Assembly (NCBI RefSeq): GCF_025024155.1
Contig: NW_026251721.1
Coordinates: 372,001 to 436,000 of the forward strand
Length of the DNA stretch: 64,000 nucleotides
Direction: 5' to 3'
Source: Gamsiella multidivaricata
Taxonomy: Eukaryota; Mortierellomycota; Mortierellomycetes; Mortierellales; Mortierellaceae
Numbering within the stretch: the first letter of the stretch is position 1; each line of letters starts with the position of its first letter. The position numbers and the translations under genes are program-made. The notes under the pieces were generated by a model. It made no database searches and was not told the DNA's origin. It was given only the letters and a program-made list of their open reading frames with translations. This document shows positions 52,461 to 62,261 of this stretch, piece by piece.

Positions 52461-55335
52461 CCAACCAACCATAATCGCTGACAAACGAGGTGCAACACCA
52501 ACTGGCAGCCCTACCGATATAAATAAAGTGCTCTGCGCGCTCAATGGCGGCAATGTATGCTGTAAGGATACTGCATTCCGGATCCTTGACACCCATCGAC
52601 CAAGAGGACACAGAACGCAAGATTTGGAGCTCGCATGTGCCCTGAAGTCCCATCTCGTTCAGCTTGGACAAATGTATGTCGGGCTTGGGGAGCAAGAATG
52701 GGATCTTTGTCTGCTTGGGCTTTGTCCTGCACAAAAAGTTCCAGCGCTGAATAAAATGGCGAGCGACGTCTCTCGCTGGTTGACCGAGGATCTGGAGACC
52801 GACATCGTGCCAGGGCATTCTGGGGTTTTCGGTACGATCGATCGTGTCCACGTCTGGCTTGGAGAGATCACTGAAGTCCTTGATTCGAGGGTTGCAATAG
52901 TCCTGTCCTGGCCAGTGGTGACCAAGCTCGCTTTCTTCAAGATCAACTAGTGTGTGCTCGGCAGTGTCCCACCGTCCGAAGCAGAGATCGAGCCCTCCGA
53001 TGAATGCAATCATGTTATCGATCACAATGAGCTTCTCATGATGAGCCCACCACGCCGTCTTTAGGTTTGGGCCATGACGTTGAATCCAAATGTTCTCAGG
53101 GCAGATTTTCCGGAGCAGCCTCTTGGCCCTCAGCGACGCCAAGTGCATGGCGGCATCCACCTCGCTGTACATGACAATGTAGATCTTGACGCCGTCGCAT
53201 GCTTTACGCCCCAGGACTTCCTTCAGCGACCAGTCGACACCATCTTGTTGATGACGGCGGAGTAAAATCTCGGGGGAGAGCATCCAATCCAGAATATAGA
53301 TGGTCTCTTTAGCCATTTCCATGGCCTTGGCGACGTTCCAGAAGTAGTCGCGACCATCCACAAGCCACTGCGCACTCACATTCCTTCGGACGGGAGCAAA
53401 GCTATTGAAGCGCTTGGGTTCCTTCCAGAGAGATGGCATCTTGCGAATACTATCGACAAATTGGCGTCGACGGAGGTCTGATTTGGCGCGAAGGTGGAAT
53501 TTGAGCTCAGAATTGATGATGTCGAATGAGTGGGGAGCATGGATATGGCGAGGACATTTGTTGGCCTTGAAGGAGGAGTCGAGTAGGATGACATCCTGGA
53601 TCTCGGTCTAGAATGAATAGAATGAACAAGGCAGCGAACAGGTGTCAGAAGGTCAAAAAATCGATTTGCTTGCAAGTAAACAAGATGGTCCTTGGATGCG
53701 GCACGTACATTCTTATGGCTGGCTGCAACAATGATGAACGAATCGCGAACGATAAAGTATTTCGAGACGGGCTTGTGATAGACCTTCTTGACGGCGTTTG
53801 TGAGCGGGCCTTCATCCATGAGTCGTTTCTGCTTGACCACGGTCAGATATCCCTCCTTTCCTTGATACCCTCCATCGGGGACATGAGCCAGTGTCAATGC
53901 CGAAAGCTCCAAGAATTTGCACATGCGCTCTGCTCCCGGGAGATACATGGCATATCGAATCATGTCCTGTAGGAACGTCTGCAGCTCTGAGGTCAGGTTT
54001 TTCGCCCATTTCGGATCGAAGGCGTCTATTGGCGGTTCCTGACTCTGGTCCTCCGAGCTCTGGCCAGCTTGGTTACCATCCGCGTCGTTCATGGTCGCTG
54101 CCCTACTATTCATCCGGAAGCGAGAGCGAAGGAAGGCTGGTGGTTTTGGAAGCTTAAGTGATTGGAAGAGGATAGGTTGCTCAGGAATGGGGGGGTGATA
54201 GGACTCGTAAAGTCGCACAAAGTCGTCCAGGCTGCGCTCGATCATCCAACTGGGGAGGTCGTCGCCGTACTGGACCTTGATGACGAAGAACCGCTTGTGC
54301 TCCCTGGCCTCCTTCTCCTCCTTTTCCTGTGGAGACAGGGCACTCTTGGGAGCCTTCTGGTCCTTCTTGCTATCCTTGTTTCTGATCTTTGTGTCCTTGG
54401 AGCTGAAGGTGTATGGCAGAATGACGACCTAATGAACGCATCGTGTCCCGAAAAAAACACAATACAAAGCAAGGTTAGCACTTTTGATTTAGTGTTCAGG
54501 AACCCCTCCCCTAGGAACCATACAGACAGCCGGGGAAGGATATATGGCGCCAATAAAATGGTAGGATAATTGAAGATGGCGCCTGTGTATGAACACCAAT
54601 CAGACCGGGGATGCCTACCTTGACCAGAGCGAGGATGATGTTCATATTCCAGTCCACATTGCTCCTGTCCTCCAAAGCGCTTCCCTTATCCTCGATCATG
54701 AAGGAAAGACCCATGAAGACAGCGGAGGGCTGGAAGAGGAGTGGCGCGACGTTCTTCCACAGCTGATAGTCCTCGGCTTCGAGCACTGTTTGCTCCGCAC
54801 TCTTGCCCCTCTTGTCCTTTTTGCGCCTGAACAGCATCTTCCTGATGACGGCCTTGAGCTGCCTGTGCCTTTCATCGTCTCCAGACAAGGCATCCGTCGG
54901 GGCTGAGGGGTCGGCCGAGGGTGAGAGGCTGGGGTTGCGGTAGTCGAGGCTTTTGCGGTAGTTCTTGAACTTTGCGCCAAACGCCTTGAAGTCAAAGTCG
55001 AAAATGTTGTCGGATCCGTGGGGATGGTCTTCGTCATCCGAGTGTGATTGTTGCTGCTGCTGCTGCCATTGCTGGTGCTGGTGGTCCTGGTGGTCGTGGT
55101 GTTGCTGCTGAGAAGCAGAGGTAAAGGGTTGTTGGTCAGAGATGTCGGAATGATTAGGGGAGAGGGTTCTCTTCCGCAAGCCCTTGAAGCGCTCAACAGC
55201 GTTCAGGAAGGCGGCATTGGCAGCTGGGGATGTGGGTGTGGATTCGGCATCGGGGGTGGGACTAGCAGCGGAGGTGTCTTTGGAGGAGGTGCTGGTGAGA
55301 TGGGCTTCTTGCAAAGAAGGGACCTCGACAGTCAT
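50712..55335 (-). CDS. Phospholipase D (Spo14/PLD1-like)
   Basis: Six exons: 55335-54619, 54428-53709, 53607-52515, 52375-52261, 52143-51857 and 51754-50712. Total 3975 nt, 1324 aa, all phases consistent. Hydrolyses phosphatidylcholine to phosphatidate. Order: disordered N-terminus with a Gln tract, a PX-like region (HKRFFVIKVQYGDDLPSWMI), a PH-like region (KYFIVRDSFIIVAAS), and two HKD motifs: HHEKLIVIDNMIAFIGG (about residue 667) and IHAKMMIVDDRIAIIGS (about 961). IYIENQFFITS is read across an exon junction and is diagnostic. A highly charged insert of about 150 residues near the C-terminus is unusual. Start ATG 55335 was preferred to an upstream in-frame ATG at 55587, which would add a low-complexity repeat-encoded stretch. 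Converges with the PPPDE gene (147 bp). Confidence 0.95.
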
Positions 55336-56171
55336 GGTCTGGAGGGGGGACGCTGTTTGTGCTGGTCGTGCTGCGATAGAGAGGGATGGAGGGTGGGGAG
55401 CTGTGGAGATGGAGATGGAGATGGAGATGATGGAGATGGAGATGGCGATGAGGAGGAGAAGGAGGAGGGGGAGGATGATGATGGGAGGTGTCGGTCCCCA
55501 GGGGGTCGATGAGGTAACTGTAGCTATGAACCCTATTTCATCCGTAGGAATGAGCCATGTCGCACACTCACACTTACACTTGTACATGTACTTGCACTTG
55601 CACTTTCATACACTTACACACCTGCACTTGCACTTGCCTGCTTGCGCGCGAGGGGGCTGCTGCTGGTGTTGGTGCGACAGAGACCATGTTGGATGCGGAT
55701 GCCCATGGCTGCGGTTCTCCTCCTCTGAAGACACAGGCTGGCCAGGGGCAGGGGATCGACACTAGCCAGGGGTGCTGGCCATAGCAATAACGGCCAATGG
55801 TCCTCAGCAATGGTTGATGCTCCAATAAAACCAATAAAGCCAATAAAGCCAATAAAACCCCTCAACACCATCCTCGGCATCATCATCGTTGTCGTCCTCA
55901 TCGTCGCTACCCCAAAGAAGGTTATTCTGCCGCGCGTGTTTTCCCAGAGTGAGACGCCTGCGGATAGGCGATGATTCGCCTGTGTGCCTGTCTGTGCTTC
56001 CCATAAATACCAGCCCTCTCTTTCTCCCTCTCTTTCTCCCTCCCTCTCTCTCTTCATTTCCCTCCTCGTTATACTCACTACTTACTTACTTACCTTCTTA
56101 CTTACTTACCTACCAACTTTCTTACCTACTTGCTTGCTCTACCCTTAACCCATACTGATTCCACACACCCG
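55336..56171. other. Intergenic with simple repeats
   Basis: Contains a ggagat tandem tract (about 55,400-55,450), four copies of ccaataaa(g/a) at 55,822-55,857, and CT-rich plus cttactta tracts near 56,015-56,110. It separates the divergent phospholipase D and M(N/G)VD-repeat genes. No further gene seen. Confidence 0.6.
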
Positions 56172-58549
56172 ATGCAGCAGCATGAACAACACGACATCGA
56201 TACCATCGCCACAACCGCCGCCCCGCCGGGCCCCGCCACCCAGCCGTTGACCAACACCCTCCCCGCCCTCAACAGCCTCGACCCTGCTCTGCCCTCGCCC
56301 CAGTCCAACCCCCACCTGCAAGCACCCCCGCCCATCCCATCCCCAACCCTGCTGCGCCCAACCTCCCCAACCGGTCCTCAACAGACCTCAACAACACCAC
56401 CAACACCAACAACGCCTTGAACGTCCACACAAAGGCCGCTCGACGAGCTTCTATCACCGACACAGTCCTCGCTGGTGCAGCCACAGCAGCATCCAGTGCC
56501 GCCACTGCCGCCTCATCGGTCGTTGCTGCTGCCAGGAAACTGGTCCTCCATAACGAGGACGGCAAGGAAGGCCTGGACGCTGTGACGGATTCCTCAGACG
56601 ACCATCATGGGCTCGAGTTCTCGCAGCGCCATCTATCGGCGAGATCGCGCAAAAAACGTCCGCAAACACCTACCGCTGCTCCTATCGCCTCCATCGACAA
56701 CTCAACCCCCAATACGAATGCAAACACAAACACAAACACAGACACAAGCAGCAACACAAACCCGATCATAAACACTATCGGCAACCCCAATGATTCTGTC
56801 ACAGGTGTCACCAGCCCCTCCACTGCATCGGGCTTGAATGTCATCAACAGTGGGGTCGCGACAGAGACGAGACCCAGTGTGGCCTCTAGCGGCATCAGCA
56901 CCCCCGTCCACTCTTCCGACTTGGACGCAGCTGGCGATAGCATAATGGTGGTTGGCACGCCCGCCGCGACGGATGCTCTGACGAAGGGTGTCGATCCACT
57001 CTCGCATGGTCCGGACATGGTGTCCAAGGGTCAGGGTGTCGCTGCACCTGTAAGTCGACTGAAACACGCCTAAAGAACATTCATGCATCCTGCAATGTCT
57101 TATCTTTTTTTTCTTTATGGGGTCTAACCAAAACGTCTTCCTTTTATTTTGTTTATCCACATGTAGTCCGACAGCATCGCGGGGCCGACAGATCAAGGGA
57201 GGAGTCTGCTGGATCGAGAGCGACCCATCGATGCTGCGAACGCACCGACAAACAGTGGAATTGATTCTAGCAACAACAGCAACAATGAGAAGGGCTCCGA
57301 CGACAACGACAACAGAGCCTGGGGGCCCTCCCCGACTCGCTCTGCTCACCCCATCAACACCATGTATGTATCACATCGTGGCCCGGACAGTATACCCCAC
57401 CAGGCCATGAATGTTGATCTGCCTTCGGTTTCCCATACCCTCGACTCCCCCTCAACACGCACGGGAATGGGCGTGGATGTGCCAAGGCTCGTGGGCGAAC
57501 CTGCTGATCCACACAATCGTCAGAAGGGCGGCCTCCACGTCGACAGCGGCCACAAGAAGATCCACAACGCGGACGGACACGAGATCCATGTGCCGCACCA
57601 CCATCATGATGACGACAGCGAACTCGGATCGTCTATCCAGACATCCAAGGACAACAGCAAGGTGATTTATGGCAACGACCATCACAGGACCCAAAACGGC
57701 CTACCGGAGGCCAAGGCTGCGATCAACAAGAACCCCTTTGAGGCCCATATGAGTCATCATCGAGACTCGGTCTCGTCGGGCATGAATGTTGATCACCCTG
57801 TCGTCCCTACGTCCAAGCTCGCCGGATCTGGCTCCTCGGACATCACGAACCATAACCGACCTCCTGGCACTTACAATTCTGCCATCAATGTCGATAGAGC
57901 TGGAGCGTCCGATGTCAAGAGATCAGGCATGGGCGTCGACAGCCCTGCGGTTGTCACCCATCACTTGGCACACGCACATGATCATCTCCAAAATCCTGCC
58001 AGACGCAGCTCCAGCATCTTTTCTAGTGCGAGTCATAAGTCTCGCTCTTCGGAAAAGAAGCTTAATAGTGGATCTTCCCCCACTGGCACGAATCTTGACA
58101 ACCAAGTCGATGGCGACCGCGAGAAGGGCATTGGAAAGCTCAAGAACGTGTTCCGTCGGCGTAGTTCCTCCCGAACCCTGGATTCTGTCAACAGTGCTAC
58201 CAAGGCCTCAGGCGGTGTAGTTGCATCTGGTCTTGCACAGGATGCCACCTCAGCCAAGCAGGGACCCTTATCCAATTCACCCTCATCCTTGACACATCCT
58301 TTTTCTGTGCCAGCTGGATATGAAGGCCCAATTCCTCAAGTGGGACAGGACGAAGAAGTCATTTGGGTCAAGAGGATTATCCAAACCGAGTACTATGACG
58401 ACAGCGGCAACGACAATGAGGAAGGAGGTACTGCCACAGCGGAAGTGCAACACCATGAGTCTAATCAGGACAGTCGCCAACACATGTCTTTACTTGATCG
58501 TCTGCGTGGCCGCCACCATCCCTCTGTCAAAGGAAAGCAGCGCGTGTAA
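56172..58549 (+). CDS. Disordered protein with repeated M(N/G)VD motifs, function unknown
   Basis: Not recognised as a named family. The body is two exons joined by an intron at 57050-57166 (GTAAGT...GTAG), open to a stop at 58547-58549. Composition is Ser/Asn/Thr/His-rich with no membrane segment. A degenerate repeat recurs: AMNVDLPSV, GMGVDVPRL, GMNVDHPVV, AINVDRAGA, GMGVDSPAV and GLHVDSGHK. A basic patch KNVFRRRSSSRTL and a C-terminal DEEVIWVKRIIQTEYYDD motif are the most conserved-looking pieces. The 5' end is unresolved: the ATG at 56172 is open in another frame (to 56420) than the main frame, which has no ATG between 56186 and 56417. A missed 5' exon or a 1-nt indel would explain this. 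Confidence 0.6.
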
Positions 58550-58732
58550 AAAGCGAGCGAGCGAGGACTTGAGTTTTTCTTTGTCATAATAATTTGGTCC
58601 GCTTTTATTTTGTTCATGAGCAATAAAAGAGAAATTCATGAGGATGATATTAAAGTACAGGACATTGGATTAATAATACAAAATCTGAAGAAGAAGTAGA
58701 GAAATGACAACGCAAAGTGAAAAAAAGTGAGG

Positions 58733-58735
<3 letters not shown>

Positions 58736-58767
<32 letters not shown>
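58736..58767 (+). repeat. A-run of about 30 nt in convergent intergenic gap
   Basis: An uninterrupted run of about 30 A lies in the 251-bp gap between the stop codons of the M(N/G)VD-repeat gene and the GNAT gene. No TSD is evident, so I do not call it a retroinsertion. Confidence 0.7.
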
Positions 58768-58770
<3 letters not shown>

Positions 58771-58800
58771 ATTAAGAAGAAGGCGCCTGTTGAAAAAGGA

Positions 58801-60768
58801 CTATGAGAATCGAGTGCCATCCCACTCGAGGCCAACATAAGAGTCGACGACCCCTTCGGTCCTGATTCGCTTCCTCATAATCGCACCAATGTCCCCCTCG
58901 ATCGGGGGCCATTCTTTACAGTACTCAAAGCCCCATTTCTTGTAGACCCCGACGACGGGTCCGAGGGCGTAGAGCAAAATGTCCTTGTTCCTCTTCTTGG
59001 CGATCTTGTGCAGTCGATCAATCAAAAACGCGCCGATCCCCATCTTCTGGTATTCCTGAGCGACACAGATCTTGTCGACATAGATATAGGCCTTCATAAA
59101 AATAAACTGTGTCACGCCCCGCACCCTGATCTGGCCCATGTCTGTTGAAGGTGCCGACGAAACAAAAAAATCGATCGTGAATTCGTCGTCGAGACTCGAG
59201 TCCAGTGAGAGATCCATGTTGTACTGCAAGAAGGATTGGTGCACGAGCTCGCTGGCCTGGTCAAACAAGACCTTCTGCGCCTGTTCGTACTTCAGGGCGA
59301 GTTCGGATTGGACTGTGAAGCAATATCCAGTGAGGTACACTTTGTCGGGAATGTCGATCGTTTGAGGATAGTAAATGACTCCCGATTCCACACAAACTCC
59401 CTCTGCGTTTTGGCGATTAAGAATGCAGGGAACTTGGTCTGGTAGTGATTGATCCTTCTCTGCATCCAGATCCGGATTATAGTCCCAGCAGATGCTGAGA
59501 TAGTTTCCAAGATTCCGCTGTGGATTGCCCCATCCGCAAACTTCGACTATTGTGTCCCGCAAGAGAAAGCTCATTCCCGGTTAGTGTCTTGCCTTTGTAC
59601 AGTTCAACACCTGCAACTGTCGAGTTGATCGATAAAAAAAACCTACGTTTCCGCTTCTTGAATAAAGTCGCCTCCCGTGCCAATTTCGAGGAGGACATGT
59701 AATTTGCTAACCGTTTCGACCGCCAGGCCTCATCACGGTCCTTCCAGCTAGTAAAATCGAACGATCCATGCGACTTTGTCCGCTTGTATTGACTCTTTCG
59801 TTTCTCGATTGTTCCCTTCCTCACTGGGGTGCTAAGCAGTGCATCCACATCATCACTGACAGACACCCGTAATGGTCGTGGTCGCAAGTTGTGGCGGGCT
59901 ACAAATTGCACCTGTGGTGCTTCGCCTTCTTTGCTGGGTGTCAAGACACTGGTTTGCCGAGTTTTTGAAATCGCGGGCAAGGACACTATTGGTATAAAAT
60001 AGCCATTGTATGATATCAGTATGGATGAATACTTCCGATTTTGAATACATGCGTGCGAAAGCGCTTTCATTGCAAAGCGATAAAATACGCTACATCCGCG
60101 GCTCTTTAGTTGAGCTGTCTGTCGTTTTCCTCGCTGGTATTCGTGGAATTCTTTCATCTTTTCCTTGCGCTCGAATGACTTGTATACGTCTGTCAGCATC
60201 AGGTTGCTCCGGACGCCACTCTTGAACTGCAGTCTCCGTTTGAACTGATCCAGCTCCACGCGTCTGGGTGAAGGCGAGTTGAGAAACTCGAAATGACTGG
60301 GTAGTATCGAATGGATGCTTGATCCTCGCGGTGTCGTTATGGTCTCGCCAATATCTACAAAAAAAAAAAGGCGATCATGAATTTTTAGCATGGCTTTTTT
60401 TTTTTTTTTGTAAAAAAAAGATTGAGACGCCAATATGCCCTGCAGGTCTCTAACGTACCATCCTTGCCAACGTTTTTCAATACTTGTTTCCGGATGCGAT
60501 CACTTCGGCGCGTTCCCATCGGAGTGTTTGGCTCAACAAGGACACCTTTTTGATAAATAGCAGATATCATTTACGAATGGGCTTGATGAGCATTATATAT
60601 ACATGCGGCTGAGCATCGGACGAAAAAAAAAAAAAAAAAATGCATATCAAACAAGGACCAGCAACCACACAGGAACCTCATCATCATCAATTGCAATCTA
60701 CCTTTATTTCGGGCGCTCCGCGGAGGAGTCTTGGCCCCTTCATCCAGAGCGATCATGTCGACGCCCAT
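58801..60768 (-). CDS. GNAT N-acetyltransferase with basic nuclear-type N-terminus
   Basis: Five exons: 60768-60702, 60545-60459, 60354-60094, 59985-59643 and 59569-58801, for 508 aa in consistent phase. The C-terminal 260 residues are a GNAT fold: IYVDKICVAQEYQKMGIGAF contains the acetyl-CoA Q-x-x-G-x-G loop, followed by LYALGPVVGVYKKWGFEY. The first 240 residues are basic with short SP/TP motifs (TPPRSARNK, TPMGTRRSDRIRKQ, NSPSPRRVEL), suggesting a chromatin or nuclear protein. The fourth intron (59642-59570) is short, with cactaac before GAG, and joins KKRKR to SFLLRDTIVEV; ATG 59574 is therefore internal to the intron. Start 60768 is preferred; an alternative is 60570. Substrate unknown; I do not see the HAT1 N-domain. 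Confidence 0.75.
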
Positions 60769-61820
60769 TGCGACAGCCTTGCTTGCGGAGGCGGGTACTG
60801 GCACTAGTCCAACAGGGACAATAGACTGGAAGAACAGAGAGACAATAGCCACGATAACGGGTGAGTTCTTCGTCATTCTTGGGGTTGTTTACTGCAGCAA
60901 ACATAAAAGATGGTGGTCAAACGTTGCAAAAAAGAGGGACGGGCGACTTTTGGAGGACAAGAGATGAGGAAGGGGCCTCTGTGTTCTATTCAGGTTCACT
61001 AGACACGACCTCGCCCCCCTCTGTGACCAGTGGTAGCGGTAGGTGCTATTGAGGAGGATGCATGCTTACACCGGCTGAGGGATGTGCTGAGGGTTGCACT
61101 GGGGAGGGAAGTGCTTATAAATTGCGAAAGGACCGCTGGTAATCAAAGGGGGTCTTTGGATGGTCGAAACAAAACAAAGCAATAAAAGAGGAATGAGAGA
61201 AAAGGATGAGACAAGAGATCTGGTTTCCTTGCAGAAGAGCAGAGGGAGCGAATGAGAATGAGAATGAGAATGAGAATGGATGTGTGTGTAGTGCAGTGTA
61301 ATGCAGTGTAGAATGGAGTGTGAGAATGGAAAATGGAAGTGCTGCAGGCCAGAGAAAGAAAAAGAAAAGATTGAAGAAAAGATTGGGCGTGGGTTTTCTC
61401 TCTGTATGGAATTGAATCGATCGAAATAGGCCCGGCAACTGGAAATGTCTTCACCGCGTGTTACACCCCGTCCCACCGCTGCATCCTCCGTCCCGTCGAC
61501 TCGACTCTCAGGGCGCTTCCTTCCTTCCCTTCCCTTTCCTTTCCTTGGCCACAGACACAGGCTACACGTCGCCTCCTTAAACAGCCGGTTCCAGTAGCCG
61601 CGGCGCTGTACGCCATGGCCTGTTCGGTTTGAGCTGCTCTCCTGAGGTCCTTCAACAATGGATCCTGCTGCAGAATTCAGCACACTCATTTGTTTCCCCT
61701 CCCCCCGTGGATCGATCCAGATCTTATCTGTGTCCATTCACATTGGTCCTATCCCTTGCCCCTCCGCTGTTCAACGACATGCCTCTAATCAATCGATCGC
61801 AGAATAACTTGGAAAGATAC
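60769..61820. other. Intergenic, no gene seen
   Basis: About 1 kb upstream of the GNAT gene. Includes a gagaat tandem tract at about 61,252-61,278 and CT-rich stretches. Minus-strand open frames here are low complexity. Confidence 0.5.
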
Positions 61821-61848
61821 TTTTTTTTTTTTTTCATGCTCAAACAGC

Positions 61849-61878
61849 TTTTTTTTTTTTTTTTTTTATTAACATAAA
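61849..61878 (-). mobile_element. LINE C-type 3' stub
   Basis: A 30-bp insert between two exact 18-bp copies of ttttcatgctcaaacagc (61831-61848 and 61879-61896). On the minus strand it reads tttatgttaat followed by a run of about 19 A. The 11 non-tail bases equal the last bases of LINE C (about 4802-4812). It is thus a LINE C-family insertion truncated after about 11 nt of element sequence. Confidence 0.8.
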
Positions 61879-62111
61879 TTTTCATGCTCAAACAGCATAT
61901 AGTAAAAAGAGAAAAAAAAAGCGCGCTACAACAATTCGCGCTCATTTTTTATTTATCACCATGCTGTGCAAACGCTACCGTGGCAGTACCGCGTTCTATA
62001 AACATTCGCTTTCTTCTTTTTCCCTTCCTCTTCTTCTTTCCTTCATCTTCTTCTCGCTTTGCCTTTCCATTCTGTTGACCTTCCAAATAGGTCAACCCCC
62101 AGACGCAGTGC

Positions 62112-62180
62112 TTTTTTTTTTTTTTTTTTTTTTAACGAGAATCCCCAAAGACATGGGATTTATTAACTGTGGTCTGAACG
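62112..62180 (-). mobile_element. Diverged LINE D-like 3' stub
   Basis: T22 at 62112-62133, then sequence whose complement reads taataaatcccatg ... ggggattctcgtt, similar to the last 40 bases of LINE D (taataaatcccacatatcct ... gggttctagttatc). The 5' limit is unclear and no TSD was found, so its length is approximate. Confidence 0.5.
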
Positions 62181-62225
62181 TTCCCTTGACTCGACAGATG
62201 GCTTCATTGGCTCTTCAGAGCCCCA

Positions 62226-62229
<4 letters not shown>

Positions 62230-62261
<32 letters not shown>

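Noticed and set aside
55336..55587. N-terminal extension of phospholipase D to the ATG at 55587
   Set aside because: The added residues come from ggagat repeats and a hydrophobic low-complexity run atypical for the N-terminus of this enzyme.
58736..58767. Poly(A) insertion stub in the convergent gap
   Set aside because: No flanking direct repeat found; could be slippage.
58801..59574. HAT1 histone acetyltransferase
   Set aside because: The C-terminal GNAT loop is clear, but the HAT1 N-terminal domain is not visible; called only as GNAT.
59477..59642. Continuation of the GNAT upstream exon to a stop at 59477, making a separate protein
   Set aside because: A GT-AG intron at 59570-59642 with a ctaac branch site joins it in phase to the acetyltransferase domain.
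60571..60876. Longer N-terminus for the GNAT gene starting MTKNSPVIVAIV
   Set aside because: A hydrophobic start does not fit the basic nuclear-type sequence that follows; ATG 60768 with a good donor at 60701 is simpler, though unproven.
61066..61737. 223-aa minus-strand frame
   Set aside because: Driven by the gagaat tandem tract and CT-rich low complexity; no domain.
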